Assembly: GCF_025359345.1 (NCBI RefSeq)
Contig: NZ_JANYGQ010000011.1
Coordinates: 26,006 to 90,005 of the forward strand
Direction: 5' to 3'
Length of the DNA: 64,000 bases
From: Mucilaginibacter sp.
Lineage (GTDB): Bacteria; Bacteroidota; Bacteroidia; Sphingobacteriales; Sphingobacteriaceae
Shown: positions 14,683 to 24,432 of the stretch, in pieces
Layout: each line of letters begins with the position of its first letter
Numbering within the stretch: position 1 is the stretch's first letter
Position numbers and translations under genes: made by a program
Notes under the pieces: model-generated
Told to the model about the DNA's origin: nothing
What the model saw: the letters and a program-made list of their open reading frames with translations, nothing else
Databases searched by the model: none

Positions 14683-17409
14683 TCACGGCTTCGCCGTGCT
14701 GAAATCATAAACACCTGAGCCCACATTTACCGCCACATACCCGGTTGCCGATTCATTTGCCATCGTTACACCTGGTGCTGATGACAGCGCCACGCCTTTT
14801 TCGGTTATGCCGGTTGCATTTGCTGCAGGTATGTAAACCGTAGCGGTAGTGTTTGCAGGTATCTCCACATGCATCAACAAATTACCGCCGTCAATTTTCC
14901 AGTGCGAGCTAACTTTACCGTAGGTGGTATTGTAGTCGGCCTCAATGTTGGTCATGTTGCCGCCGGGGGTTGGTTTTATAATAATCTGCTTATAACCCGG
15001 GCCTTCTTCTTTTGTATCGATGCCTGCCACAACACGGTACATCCAATCGCCAATAGCTCCGTACGCATAGTGATTGTAGGAGTTCATGGTCGGGGTTTCA
15101 AGCGAGCCATCGGGGCGAATACCGTCCCATCTTTCCCAAATGGTGGTGGCGCCCATTTTTACAGGGTAAAGCCATGAAGGATAGGTGTCCTGTAATAGCA
15201 GGCGGTAAGCCACATCAACGTGGTTAAAACGGCTAAGCACGTGACAAAGGTACGGCGTGCCCAAAAAGCCGGTAGTAAGGTGGTTGCCATACCTGCGGAT
15301 GTTATTCGCCAGCCTGTCTGATGCCTGCTGCCTTAAGTTTTCGGGCAGCATATCAAATTCCAGGGCCAGCACATAGGCCGTTTGGGTATCTGATGATATC
15401 AGGCCGTTTGGCGTTACGTATTCGTTAACGAATGCTTTTTTAATACGGGCCAGCAATGCGGTATAGTAATCCTCATCCTGTTTGTTGCCTAAAACTTTGG
15501 CCGTGTTAATTACCAACTGGGTGGAATGTGCAAAAAAACATTGCGCTATCAGGTATTTACTGGTAATGGCAGAGCTGCCGTCGGTGTCGTCGTTCACGCT
15601 GTAAAACAACCAGTCGCCAAAGTGGCCACCGGTGTTCCACAGGTCGTTTTTGCTGTGGTTTTCCATGTACTTAACCCAGGCCTTCATGCTGCTGTACTGG
15701 TTTTCCAATATCTGTTTATCTCCGTAGGCTACATACATGTTCCATGGTACAATGACAGACACATCGGCCCAGCCGGTGCTGCCGCCTGATTCGTTTTTAT
15801 CGTTCCCCAAGACATCGGGAATAACGTGCGGAACACTGCCGCTTTTATATTGGTCGGCGGCAACATCTTTAAGCCATTTGGCAAAAAAATTGTGCACGTT
15901 CATGTTGTAAGTTGCTGTGCGCGAAAACACCTGTGCATCGCCGGTCCAGCCCAAACGCTCATCGCGCTGCGGGCAATCGGTCGGTACATCTAAAAAGTTA
16001 CCCTTTTGTCCCCATTGAATATTGTGCTGCAACTTGTTGATCATATCATTCGAACTGGTGAATGTACCGGTAGGTTTCATATCCGAGTATAGTGCTATGG
16101 CCGTAAAATCAGCGGCGTTCAAATCTTTTTTGTAGCCTTCAACTTTAATATACCTGAAACCCTGCCAGGTGAACTGCGGTTCAAATGTTTCTTCGCCGCC
16201 ACCCTTTAAAACGTATATATCCTGGGCGCGTGCCGCGCGGAGGTTGTCGGTATAAAAATTGCCCGGTTTATCTAAAATCTCTGCATGGGATAGACGGATG
16301 GTATCGCCCGCGTTGCCGCTCACTTTCATTTGCACCCAGCCAACCAGGTTCTGGCCAAAGTCAATTACTTCTTCGCCTTTGGGTGTTTTAAATATTTTTA
16401 CCGGTTTAAAGGTTTCGTGTTTTCTAACAGGTTCGTTAACGGTAGCAACCAGCGTGTTTTTTGTATAGTCCTTAACCATCACACCCGACCAGCTTTTATC
16501 ATCAAATGCGGCAGTCGACCAATTTTTTACCTGCATGCGGTTATCTATTGTTGCACCTGCGTAAATCTCGGCAAACCTAACCGGGCCGGTAGATGACTTC
16601 CAGGATTCGTCAGATACAATTGTTTCGGTACTGCCATCGGTATAAGTTACTTCCAATTGCAGCAACAGGGCTATGTCCTTTCCGTAGTAGTTCTTTTGGT
16701 TTGAAAAACCGATATGCCCGCGGTACCAGCCACTGCCCAGGGTTGCGCCAACAGCGTTTGCGCCGGGCTGCAGCAAGCCGGTAACATCATAAGCCTGGTA
16801 TTGCAGGCGCTTGTTATAGGTTGTCCAGCCGGGGGTTAAAAACGCATCACCCACCCGTTTGCCGTTTATCTGGGCTTCATATAAACCATGCGAGGTAATA
16901 TAAACCATCGCAGACGCCACTTTTTTATTCAGTGAAAATCCTTTGCGAAATAACGGACTTGGGCGATTAACTGAATCTTCAACAAAGCCGGGGGTAATCC
17001 ATTTGGCTTTCCAGTCGGCAGCGTTTAACATGCCCATCCCAAAACTGGCTGGCTCGCTCCATGCAGAGGCTTTGCCCGCGTTATCCCAAACCCTTACCTG
17101 CCAAATATACTTTTGCCCCGATGCCAGCGGTTCGCCTTTATAGATAATATACATCGATTGGTCGGACGACACCTTGCCGGTTTTCCAGGCTTCGTGTTTG
17201 CCTTTTGCGCTGCTTACTTTTAGTTCATATGCAGTTTGCATAACGCCGCGTTTGTCGCCTGCATCCAGTTGCCAGCTAAACCGGGGGTTAAGGGCATCTA
17301 TGCAAATGGGGTTAACCGCATTTTCGGTTTGTAAATATTGAACCTTAACCTGCGCTAAACAAATAGCCGAAACATGAAAGGCGACAAACAGTAACAAGAG
17401 CTTTCTCAT
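14683..17409 (-). CDS. Alpha-L-rhamnosidase, GH78
   Basis: 908 residues with a signal peptide (first about 20 residues). Order of regions: an N-terminal fibronectin-like and beta-sandwich part (about 25-330, including VYITSHGLYEAQINGKRVG of the Bac_rhamnosid_N domain), a concanavalin-like domain (about 330-440), the alpha/alpha six-hairpin catalytic domain (about 445-790) and a C-terminal beta domain. The acid-bearing motif TDCPQRDERLGWTGDAQ is at about 475-491, and TTIWERWDG at about 755 carries the likely second catalytic Glu. The enzyme releases terminal L-rhamnose from glycosides; export points to the periplasm or cell surface. RhaT lies immediately downstream. Confidence 0.92.
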   Translation of the reverse strand: MRKLLLLFVAFHVSAICLAQVKVQYLQTENAVNPICIDALNPRFSWQLDAGDKRGVMQTAYELKVSSAKGKHEAWKTGKVSSDQSMYIIYKGEPLASGQKYIWQVRVWDNAGKASAWSEPASFGMGMLNAADWKAKWITPGFVEDSVNRPSPLFRKGFSLNKKVASAMVYITSHGLYEAQINGKRVGDAFLTPGWTTYNKRLQYQAYDVTGLLQPGANAVGATLGSGWYRGHIGFSNQKNYYGKDIALLLQLEVTYTDGSTETIVSDESWKSSTGPVRFAEIYAGATIDNRMQVKNWSTAAFDDKSWSGVMVKDYTKNTLVATVNEPVRKHETFKPVKIFKTPKGEEVIDFGQNLVGWVQMKVSGNAGDTIRLSHAEILDKPGNFYTDNLRAARAQDIYVLKGGGEETFEPQFTWQGFRYIKVEGYKKDLNAADFTAIALYSDMKPTGTFTSSNDMINKLQHNIQWGQKGNFLDVPTDCPQRDERLGWTGDAQVFSRTATYNMNVHNFFAKWLKDVAADQYKSGSVPHVIPDVLGNDKNESGGSTGWADVSVIVPWNMYVAYGDKQILENQYSSMKAWVKYMENHSKNDLWNTGGHFGDWLFYSVNDDTDGSSAITSKYLIAQCFFAHSTQLVINTAKVLGNKQDEDYYTALLARIKKAFVNEYVTPNGLISSDTQTAYVLALEFDMLPENLRQQASDRLANNIRRYGNHLTTGFLGTPYLCHVLSRFNHVDVAYRLLLQDTYPSWLYPVKMGATTIWERWDGIRPDGSLETPTMNSYNHYAYGAIGDWMYRVVAGIDTKEEGPGYKQIIIKPTPGGNMTNIEADYNTTYGKVSSHWKIDGGNLLMHVEIPANTTATVYIPAANATGITEKGVALSSAPGVTMANESATGYVAVNVGSGVYDFSTAKP

Positions 17410-17514
17410 ATAAATATAACCAGGGATGTTTTTTAAATTGGTTAGGCAAGTTAATGAAAATGCATTTAGTTAACTATCCTGCACTGTCTTTAACTAAGAT
17501 TTTCAGGAGAGAAG

Positions 17515-17664
17515 GATTATAGGATTTGTGGCGAAGAGTTTACATAAGGCGAAGCTTGCCCTGGCCTTTCTAAACATCAACTAACCCTGAAAGGGTTTAA
17601 CCTATCAGCGCAGGTCAACGGCCTGCGCGAAAACGATTTTTCCCGCACTTTCAATCCTATAATC
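17515..17664. repeat. Composite inverted repeat with two internal hairpins
   Basis: GATTATAGGATT (17515-17526) and AATCCTATAATC (17653-17664) are exact complements. Inside are AACCCT-gaa-AGGGTT (17583-17597) and GCGCAGG-N7-CCTGCGC (17608-17628), both perfect stems. The element fills the divergent gap between the GH78 gene and the epimerase gene, whose likely promoter starts just after it. Confidence 0.75.
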
Positions 17665-17701
17665 TTCAAATCCAATAAATCTTAGTTTATTTGCACACAG
17701 T

Positions 17702-18661
17702 ATGATATTAGTTACCGGGGCAACAGGTTTTTTAGGTTCGGAAGTGGCGTTGCAGCTTTTGCAGCAGGGCAACCGTATCCGCTGCACCCGGCGGGCGCAA
17801 TCATTGATCCCGGATATTTTGTTGCCTTACCAGGTACAATGGGTGGAGGCAGATATGCTGGATATTTTTGCGCTGGAAGATGCACTTAAAGATGTAACGC
17901 AGGTGTGCCACTGTGCGGCCTGGGTATCATTAAAGCAAGCCGATAAAAAGCCGATGATTAATGCTAATGTAATGGGCACGGCAAATTTGGTTAACCTGTG
18001 CATGCTGCACAATATCCGGCTGGTGCATGTAAGCTCGGTTGCGGCTATTGGCCTTGCTAAGCCCGGCGATTTGATAACCGAAAACCATCACCTGGATCAG
18101 GCTACCGAAACCGACGGTTACGCCATATCAAAATTGGAAAGCGAGATGGAAGTTTGGCGCGGCATTGCCGAAGGACTGGACGCTGTTATTGTAAATCCAT
18201 CCATCATAATAGGCGCTAATGCCGGCACAGCAGGCAGCGGGCAGCTTTTTGAAACCGTGCGTAAAGGGCTTAAATTTTACACCGCCGGCAGTTGTGGCTT
18301 TGTTGATGTGGAAGATGTTGCCAAATGCATGATAGCCCTGATGAATACCGATATCTGCGGCGAACGCTATATCATTAGTGCCGAAAACCGCAATTACAAA
18401 CAACTTACTACCGAAATAGCGAATGGCTTTGGCGTTACTCCTCCATCCACCTTAGCCAAACCATGGATGATGGGCATTGCCTGGCGCGCATCAAAAATAA
18501 TCGGGGCCTTAACCGGCAAAAATCCGCCTATCGATAAAGTATCGGCACAAGCAGCCAGTTTGCAACGCAATTACGATAACTCGAAAATTAAAAAAGCTAT
18601 CGGTATTGAGTTTAAGCCGATAAGCGAAACAGTGAAAGAGGTTTGTGAGCGGTTGAAATAG
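17702..18661 (+). CDS. NAD-dependent epimerase/dehydratase (extended SDR)
   Basis: 319 residues. Nucleotide-binding motif TGATGFLG is at residues 5-12, the active-site Tyr-Lys pair is in YAISK (about 140-144) and HVSSVAAIG supplies the catalytic Ser. These are the hallmarks of extended short-chain dehydrogenases, acting on nucleotide sugars, dihydroflavonol-like or sterol-like substrates. The substrate cannot be told. It stands alone between a divergent rhamnosidase gene and a convergent cluster; a -7-like box (TTTATTTG, 7 of 8 positions) ends 9 bp before the ATG. Confidence 0.87.
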   Translation: MILVTGATGFLGSEVALQLLQQGNRIRCTRRAQSLIPDILLPYQVQWVEADMLDIFALEDALKDVTQVCHCAAWVSLKQADKKPMINANVMGTANLVNLCMLHNIRLVHVSSVAAIGLAKPGDLITENHHLDQATETDGYAISKLESEMEVWRGIAEGLDAVIVNPSIIIGANAGTAGSGQLFETVRKGLKFYTAGSCGFVDVEDVAKCMIALMNTDICGERYIISAENRNYKQLTTEIANGFGVTPPSTLAKPWMMGIAWRASKIIGALTGKNPPIDKVSAQAASLQRNYDNSKIKKAIGIEFKPISETVKEVCERLK

Positions 18662-18686
18662 TAAATCCACGCATCCGCACATCAAC

Positions 18687-19052
18687 TCAATATTGTCCTA
18701 TCGACAACATCACCAGCGTACAGGCGTACTCGGTCTCAATTCCCTTGTCATTTGCCATACGACGGAGCTCGGAGTTTTCGGTGCCGGGGTTAAATATGAT
18801 GCGTTTGGGGTTGGTAGCTAAAATATAGTTATACAGGCCCTGCTGATTTGCCGGGCCAACATAAAGGGTAATGGTGTCGATATCATTGTGAATGGTTTCG
18901 GGCTTCTCAATAGGCACACCGGCAACTTCTCCCTCTTTTATCCCCACGTTCACAATAGTATGCCCGCTCCGCACCAGCCTGTTGGCGGCAAGGTTGGCAT
19001 AGCGCCCGGTGTTGGGTGTTGCGCCTAATATCAGTGTTTTTTTATCAGCCAT
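18687..19052 (-). CDS. CoA-binding Rossmann protein
   Basis: 121 residues, the usual length of stand-alone CoA_binding domain proteins (YccU-like). LILGATPNTGRYANLAANRL at the N-terminus is the nucleotide-binding strand-loop-helix, TLYVGPANQQ and RIIFNPGTEN are the later conserved blocks. The family binds CoA in some structures but has no defined reaction. It is the last gene of a three-gene minus-strand cluster; its start overlaps the DinB gene by 8 bp. Confidence 0.82.
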   Translation of the reverse strand: MADKKTLILGATPNTGRYANLAANRLVRSGHTIVNVGIKEGEVAGVPIEKPETIHNDIDTITLYVGPANQQGLYNYILATNPKRIIFNPGTENSELRRMANDKGIETEYACTLVMLSIGQY

Positions 19053-19530
19053 TAATAATCCTTACTAAAATTGCTACCTGCCCCGAATGGTAAATATGAT
19101 GTTGTATCAATCCCCGTACCAGTTCCTCGTTGCTTACGCCGGTACCCAGCTCCGGGTTACGTTCATCCAATATCGGCTCAATCCATTTTTCTTCGTCGAA
19201 GTTTTGGATAATACCCAGCAAATTTACGTTCACCAACTTTAAATCATTGACATATTGCTGCCATTTTTGTTCATCAGGCGCGCTTGTCTCGGGCCAGTCG
19301 CCGCTGGAGGGCACCGAAGCCGTCATGCCGTTCAGCCGGTCCATTACTTCTTCCGTCCACGATAGCATGTGTAATACTATAGCAGCGATAGTATGGGCGG
19401 CGCCTGCCGGTCTTTCAAACGCGGTTTCAAAGCTTACCGTATCCAGTATTTTATAAACTGAAGAACCATACCATGGGTTGCCCGACAGTACCTGTTCTAA
19501 CTCTTTACTTATTTTTTCTGAATTTGTCAT
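19045..19530 (-). CDS. DinB-family protein
   Basis: 161 residues of predicted four-helix bundle. HTIAAIVLHMLSWTEEVMDRL carries the first His ligand and the C-terminal GLIQHHIYHSGQVAILVR carries the remaining HxxxH-type ligands, as in DinB/YfiT metal-binding proteins. Members include thiol-dependent transferases; the substrate here is unknown. Middle gene of the cluster, 2 bp after the FAD-dependent dehydrogenase stop and overlapping the CoA-binding gene. Confidence 0.82.
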   Translation of the reverse strand: MTNSEKISKELEQVLSGNPWYGSSVYKILDTVSFETAFERPAGAAHTIAAIVLHMLSWTEEVMDRLNGMTASVPSSGDWPETSAPDEQKWQQYVNDLKLVNVNLLGIIQNFDEEKWIEPILDERNPELGTGVSNEELVRGLIQHHIYHSGQVAILVRIING

Positions 19531-19532
19531 GT

Positions 19533-21077
19533 TTATAGTTTTGATGCCGCAATGGCGCAGTTAATCCCGTCAATAGCAGCAGAAATTATGCCACCGGCAT
19601 ACCCCGCGCCCTCGCCGCAGGGAAACAATCCTGTTACCTGCGGGTGCTGTAATGTTTCTTTGTCCCTCGGAACCTTTACCGGTGACGAAGTGCGCGACTC
19701 AACTCCCACCAATATCGCCTCGTTGGTGTAATAGCCCTTCATTTTTTTGCCGAATACAGGCAACGCTTTGCGCAGGCGTTCATTTATCCAGCCCGGTAAA
19801 ATTTCTTTTAGTTCGATACTTTTGGTGCCGGGCAGGTAGGAGTTTTCGGGGAGGCTATTTGATAAACGGTTCTCACAAAAATCAATTATGCGCTGGCCGG
19901 GCGCAACAAGATGGCCACCACCGGCGGTATAGGCAAGCTTTTCTATTTGTTGCTGAAAGCGCAGCATCCGCAGCGGGTCGTTTTCATTGCCTTTTACATC
20001 CTCCAAATTTACCTGCACCACGGTGCCTGAGTTTGCAAAAGGATTATTCCGCTTAGATGGGCTCCAGCCGTTTACCACAATTTCATCAGCCTCCGTAGCG
20101 CAGGGGGCGATGATACCGCCGGGACACATACAGAACGAAAATACACCCCGGCCATCTACCTGTTCAACCAGGTTATAATATGACGGCGGCAGGTCGGGCC
20201 CACGGAATTCACAATGGTATTGCGCCTGGTCGATAATTTCCTGCGGGTGCTCAATGCGCACACCCAAGGCAAACGGTTTAGCCTCAATCAAAATATTTTG
20301 ATGGTGCAGCATTTCAAAAATATCGCGTGCAGAGTGGCCTGTTGCCAGTATTACGGCACCGGCCTTCAGCCTGTCACCATTAGCAAGTTCAACACCCTTT
20401 ATTTTACCAAACTCAACCAGCAGGCGGGTAACCTTTGCATCGAAAAGCACTTCACCGCCAGCATTGAGTATGCTGTCTTTTATCGAGGTAATTATCTGCG
20501 GCAGCTTATTGGTGCCGATATGCGGACGGGCATCTATCAAAATATCTCCAGTTGCGCCATGGGTCACAAAGGTTTTCAGCACAGCATTAACATCGCCGCG
20601 CTTGGTGGAGCGGGTGTACAATTTACCATCCGAATAAGTGCCTGCCCCGCCCTCGCCAAAGCAATAGTTCGATTCGGGATTTACCAGGCCCTGCTTGTTG
20701 ATGTTAGCCAAATCGCGGCGGCGCTGTTTTACATCTTTGCCGCGCTCAACTATTATAGGTTTTAACCCAAGTTCAATGCATTGCAGAGCCGCAAATAACC
20801 CGGCGGGCCCGGCGCCAATAATTATTACTGGTTTGGCGGCTTTTACATCGGGATAGTTAACTGTAAATGTTTCGGGCACATATACCTCATCCACAAAAAT
20901 CTGCACCTGCATGCGGTAAACCACCTTGCGGCCGCGCGCATCGATAGAGCGTTTCAGAATTTTTAAGGCTGATATATTTTGTGGTGATATATTTAGCGAT
21001 GTGGCAGCAATTTTTATTAAAGCGGCTTCATCTTCCTGCTGCCCGGGCGGGCAAACAATTTCAATTTCTTTTGTCAT
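19533..21077 (-). CDS. FAD-dependent dehydrogenase of unknown substrate
   Basis: 514 residues. After an N-terminal region of about 90 residues comes the FAD-binding Rossmann motif VIIIGAGPAGLFAALQC, then IVERGKDVKQRRRDLANIN and CFGEGGAGTYSDGKLYTR, which mark a widespread family of uncharacterised FAD-dependent dehydrogenases. A late FAD-binding block GLFPCGEGAGYAGGIISAA is near the C-terminus. No membrane segment or signal peptide. First gene of the cluster with DinB and CoA-binding genes; the link between them is only positional. Confidence 0.88.
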   Translation of the reverse strand: MTKEIEIVCPPGQQEDEAALIKIAATSLNISPQNISALKILKRSIDARGRKVVYRMQVQIFVDEVYVPETFTVNYPDVKAAKPVIIIGAGPAGLFAALQCIELGLKPIIVERGKDVKQRRRDLANINKQGLVNPESNYCFGEGGAGTYSDGKLYTRSTKRGDVNAVLKTFVTHGATGDILIDARPHIGTNKLPQIITSIKDSILNAGGEVLFDAKVTRLLVEFGKIKGVELANGDRLKAGAVILATGHSARDIFEMLHHQNILIEAKPFALGVRIEHPQEIIDQAQYHCEFRGPDLPPSYYNLVEQVDGRGVFSFCMCPGGIIAPCATEADEIVVNGWSPSKRNNPFANSGTVVQVNLEDVKGNENDPLRMLRFQQQIEKLAYTAGGGHLVAPGQRIIDFCENRLSNSLPENSYLPGTKSIELKEILPGWINERLRKALPVFGKKMKGYYTNEAILVGVESRTSSPVKVPRDKETLQHPQVTGLFPCGEGAGYAGGIISAAIDGINCAIAASKL

Positions 21078-21212
21078 GTGTATGCCGGGTTTTTATCCCG
21101 GATAAGGCAAAGGTACACAGCTAAACCGAAGATTGGAATCCTGGAGCCCAATTAAATCCGGCGCGTCACAAAATAATTGAACGAACGCAAAACGTTAAGC
21201 AGTAAAAATCTC

Positions 21213-21446
21213 TTAGGAAACCTTCACCTCAACTTTTTTAATGTCAGGATTTTCGTCCCCGGGAAACTCCATTTTGGCCGCTGCTTTGCCGGCGGCCAAT
21301 GCCTCAGATGCATCTTCCGCTTTTACCGATTGGCCGCTGTACAGCAGCACTTCGCGCTCCTCGTCCTCAAGTTTGTCAAAGCCGTTACCGTTCCAGAGGT
21401 AGATTTCTTTATTTGGCGATCTGTATATGATGTTATATTTATGCAT
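21213..21446 (-). CDS. Small conserved hypothetical protein
   Basis: 77 residues, acidic, with no signal peptide. It opens MHKYNIIYRSPNKEIYLWNG and ends in a polar Val/Lys segment (KKVEVKVS). Codon use matches the neighbours and the frame has a clean ATG and stop. No family recognised. Confidence 0.55.
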   Translation of the reverse strand: MHKYNIIYRSPNKEIYLWNGNGFDKLEDEEREVLLYSGQSVKAEDASEALAAGKAAAKMEFPGDENPDIKKVEVKVS

Positions 21447-21545
21447 TTGTTAAGGCCCTGTTTATTTACACAACACCTGCGGTTTATTATAGTTTTTGTA
21501 CCAAAAAGTTTACCCTTTTGCATTTACATCCACCATATAAAACCC

Positions 21546-21553
21546 TACCTTTG
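21546..21553 (+). promoter_or_regulatory. fumC -7 promoter element
   Basis: TACCTTTG matches TAnnTTTG exactly and lies 23 bp before the fumC ATG. A TTTG at 21517-21520 is 25 bp upstream, somewhat far for the -33 element. Confidence 0.5.
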
Positions 21554-21576
21554 CCCCTGCAAAAAATACAAAAACC

Positions 21577-22974
21577 ATGAGTTTCAGAACCGAACACGAT
21601 ACCATGGGCGAGGTACAGGTACCTGCCGATAAATACTGGGGAGCACAAACCGAACGGTCACGCAATAACTTTAAAATTGGCCCCGAAGCATCGATGCCGA
21701 AGGAAATTATTGCCGCTTTTGCCTATCTTAAAAAGGCCGCAGCATACACCAATACCGATTGCGGCGTATTGCCGGCCGAAAAACGTGACCAGATCGCACA
21801 GGTTTGTGATGAAATACTAGCCGGTGGCTTAGCCTCCGAGTTTCCATTGGTGATATGGCAAACAGGTTCGGGCACGCAGTCAAACATGAATGTTAACGAG
21901 GTTATTGCCAACCGTGCACACGTATTGGCCGGCAACAAACTGGGCGAGGGCAAAACATTTATCCACCCGAACGATGATGTAAATAAATCCCAGTCGTCAA
22001 ATGATACCTACCCGACGGCTATGCACATTGCAGCCTATAAAATGGTTATTGATGTTACTATACCGGGAATTGAAAAATTGCGCGATACCCTACAGGTTAA
22101 ATCGGAAGCATTTAAAAGCGTGGTAAAAATTGGCCGTACCCATCTTATGGACGCCACCCCACTTACACTTGGCCAGGAATTTTCGGGCTATGTATCACAA
22201 TTAACCCATGGCTTAAAAGCGCTAAGAAATACACTTGATCACCTTTCGGAACTTGCCCTTGGCGGCACAGCCGTTGGTACAGGCATCAATACACCAAAAG
22301 GTTACGATGTAAAGGTTGCCGACTACATTGCTAAATTTACCGGTCTGCCATTCCGCACTGCCGACAATAAATTTGAGGCCCTTGCTGCTCATGACGCCAT
22401 AGTAGAAAGCCATGGCGCATTAAAGCAAATTGCGGTATCACTAATGAAAATTGCAAACGATATCCGCATGCTGGCTTCGGGGCCACGCTCGGGTATTGGC
22501 GAAATACATATTCCGGACAATGAGCCGGGTTCATCAATTATGCCGGGCAAGGTTAACCCAACCCAAAATGAGGCAGTGACAATGGTTGCGGCACAGGTAA
22601 TGGGTAACGACGTTACTATATCGGTCGGAGGTTCTAACGGTCACTATGAGTTGAATGTGTTTAAACCCGTTATGGCGGCTAACTTTTTACAGTCGGCACG
22701 TTTAATCGGTGATGCCTGTGTGTCATTTAACGATCATTGTGCTGCCGGTATCGAACCAAACTACGCCGGCATTAAAAAGCACCTGGAAAATTCGCTGATG
22801 CTGGTAACTGCGCTTAATCCGCACATTGGTTACGAAAATGCCGCAAAAATCGCCAAGAAAGCGCTAAAGGAAAACCTTTCGCTGCGCGAAGCCGCACTAG
22901 GCCTTGGGCTGTTAACCAACGAACAGTTTGACCAATGGGTACGCCCTGAAGATATGATAGGTGGTTTAAAATAG
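21577..22974 (+). CDS. fumC: Fumarate hydratase class II
   Basis: 465 residues, the normal size of iron-independent fumarase. It converts fumarate to L-malate in the citric acid cycle. Diagnostic blocks are [35 protein letters not shown] with the active-site His, and the superfamily signature [16 protein letters not shown] with the flexible-loop Ser. The N-terminus [21 protein letters not shown] also matches FumC rather than argininosuccinate lyase or aspartase. A hairpin at 22994-23012 may terminate it. Confidence 0.95.
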   Translation: MSFRTEHDTMGEVQVPADKYWGAQTERSRNNFKIGPEASMPKEIIAAFAYLKKAAAYTNTDCGVLPAEKRDQIAQVCDEILAGGLASEFPLVIWQTGSGTQSNMNVNEVIANRAHVLAGNKLGEGKTFIHPNDDVNKSQSSNDTYPTAMHIAAYKMVIDVTIPGIEKLRDTLQVKSEAFKSVVKIGRTHLMDATPLTLGQEFSGYVSQLTHGLKALRNTLDHLSELALGGTAVGTGINTPKGYDVKVADYIAKFTGLPFRTADNKFEALAAHDAIVESHGALKQIAVSLMKIANDIRMLASGPRSGIGEIHIPDNEPGSSIMPGKVNPTQNEAVTMVAAQVMGNDVTISVGGSNGHYELNVFKPVMAANFLQSARLIGDACVSFNDHCAAGIEPNYAGIKKHLENSLMLVTALNPHIGYENAAKIAKKALKENLSLREAALGLGLLTNEQFDQWVRPEDMIGGLK

Positions 22975-22993
22975 TAAAAGCCTCACCCCAAAC

Positions 22994-23012
22994 CCCTCTC
23001 CGGTGGAGAGGG
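22994..23012. repeat. CCCTCTCC hairpin after fumC
   Basis: CCCTCTCC (22994-23001), loop GGT, GGAGAGGG (23005-23012), a perfect 8-bp stem followed by ACTTTTG. The preceding CTCACCCCAAA phrase is part of the same repeat word. It may act as a weak terminator. Confidence 0.65.
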
Positions 23013-23030
23013 ACTTTTGAAAAACATTTC

Positions 23031-23540
23031 ATGCAAAAGCCTTTCGCCTTTTACCTTTTACCTTTCGCCTTACTAATGGCTTTGGGCGCCGCATGCACCT
23101 TTAATCCCGACAAACAAAAACCGGGACAAAACTGGGTACAGGGCGAGTGGCGCCAGGATTCGGTGCCCGCACAAAAGCGATTGGTAAGCTATTCCCTTTA
23201 TGATTTAAAGTTTAGCTGCGATTCGTTTTTTGTAACGATACATTCATTTAGTAAGGTAAGCGCCGGTAGTGATACCTGTACACGCAGCGGTAGATGGACC
23301 GAATACTGGAAAGGCACCTACGAGCAACGGCACGACACCCTGCGCATGAAAGGCGAATTTTGCAAAGCCGACAAAAGCGTAAAAGACGAAACAACCTGTC
23401 TGCGTTTTGGCGACTATGAAGAATATTTTAAGATCACCAAAACAACCGATTCGCTGGTTCAATTTGCAAGTATTACAAACGTTATCCCGATTAATGCACG
23501 TTTAATAAAACGAACAAGCTGTATTCCAAAACCGCTATAA
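23031..23540 (+). CDS. Putative lipoprotein with repeat-derived signal peptide
   Basis: 169 residues. The signal (MQKPFAFYLLPFALLMALG) ends at a lipobox Cys at residue 22. The codons for about residues 4-15 are a pyrimidine-rich repeat of CTTTCGCC and CTTTTACC words (23039-23073), matching a type of intergenic repeat rather than normal coding sequence. The mature part has four or more Cys residues (CDSF, DTCTRSGRW, EFCKADK, TTCLRFG), which suggests disulphides in the envelope. Function unknown. The nuclease gene follows after 1 bp, so the two are probably cotranscribed. Confidence 0.65.
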   Translation: MQKPFAFYLLPFALLMALGAACTFNPDKQKPGQNWVQGEWRQDSVPAQKRLVSYSLYDLKFSCDSFFVTIHSFSKVSAGSDTCTRSGRWTEYWKGTYEQRHDTLRMKGEFCKADKSVKDETTCLRFGDYEEYFKITKTTDSLVQFASITNVIPINARLIKRTSCIPKPL

Positions 23541-23541
23541 T

Positions 23542-24336
23542 ATGAAAACAAAGTTTTTTAAGATAATTGCTTTAGGCTTTGCAATTATTTATGCACCGTT
23601 ACAGTCAGTGGCCTGGGGTACTAACGGCCACCGTATTTGCGGGCAAATTGCCGACAGCTATTTGTCGCAGCAGGCGCGTAAGGCTATTAAAGGCATTTTA
23701 GGCGATGAATCAATTGCCATGGCCAGCAACTGGGCCGATTTTATAAAATCGGACGATAACTACAAATATTTATCCACCTGGCATTATATCGATTTTGACA
23801 AACCCTACACCTACCCCGAAATGCAGGAATTTTTGGCACAGGATACTAAGGTTGATTCCTATACCAAAATGAATTTCCTGATTGGCGAATTAAAGAAGAA
23901 AAGCACCAGCAAAGAAAATAAACTACTTTACCTGCGTGTGCTGATACATATTATTGAAGATGTACACCAGCCCATGCATACCGCGCATACCGACGACCAG
24001 GGCGGCAATGGCTTTAAAGTAAAATGGTTTAACAACGATACCAACCTGCACTCGGTATGGGATTCGCAGCTGATAGACTTTCAGCAATTAAGTTATACCG
24101 AATACGCTAACGCTATAAACCATACTACCGCAGCACAGCGCCGCGAATTGCAAAAAGCACCGATAGCGATGTGGCTATATGAATCGAACCAAATTGCCGA
24201 AAAGCTTTACACCGAAATAAAACCCGGTGACGTATTAAAATACGATTATAATTTCACCCATATTGCCACCCTAAACCAGCAAATGCTGAAAGCCGGCGTA
24301 AGGCTTGCAGGGGTGCTGAATGGTATATTTAAATAG
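23542..24336 (+). CDS. S1/P1-type nuclease, exported
   Basis: 264 residues with a signal peptide (to about residue 24). The mature N-terminus begins WGTNGHRICGQIA, where the terminal Trp and His are zinc ligands in this family. Further ligands are in SNWADFIKSD, TWHYIDF, LIHIIEDVHQPMH and NLHSVWDSQLID. Together they form the trinuclear zinc site of S1/P1 nucleases, which cut single-stranded nucleic acids and release 3'-nucleotides. Likely periplasmic, for nucleotide scavenging. Directly downstream of the putative lipoprotein. Confidence 0.9.
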   Translation: MKTKFFKIIALGFAIIYAPLQSVAWGTNGHRICGQIADSYLSQQARKAIKGILGDESIAMASNWADFIKSDDNYKYLSTWHYIDFDKPYTYPEMQEFLAQDTKVDSYTKMNFLIGELKKKSTSKENKLLYLRVLIHIIEDVHQPMHTAHTDDQGGNGFKVKWFNNDTNLHSVWDSQLIDFQQLSYTEYANAINHTTAAQRRELQKAPIAMWLYESNQIAEKLYTEIKPGDVLKYDYNFTHIATLNQQMLKAGVRLAGVLNGIFK

Positions 24337-24344
24337 TTGATTTC

Positions 24345-24426
24345 TGTTGAAAGGTTGTAAGGTTGAAATGTTATTTACTTTAAACGGCAACTTTACAACA
24401 TTCTAACTTTTCAACCTTACAACAAC
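24345..24426. repeat. Inverted repeat, TTGTAAGGTTGAAA vocabulary
   Basis: TTGTAAGGTTGAAA in the left arm (about 24355-24368) has its complement TTTCAACCTTACAA imperfectly in the right arm (about 24408-24423). It lies between the nuclease stop and the phosphatase ATG and ends 6 bp before that ATG. A related phrase pair is present at 55401-55483. Confidence 0.6.
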
Positions 24427-24432
24427 AAAAAA

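Noticed and set aside
14459..14686. Short frames on both strands with CWCCHQQ-like peptides between rhaT and GH78.
   Set aside because: They are translations of the inverted TTGTTGGTG hairpins.
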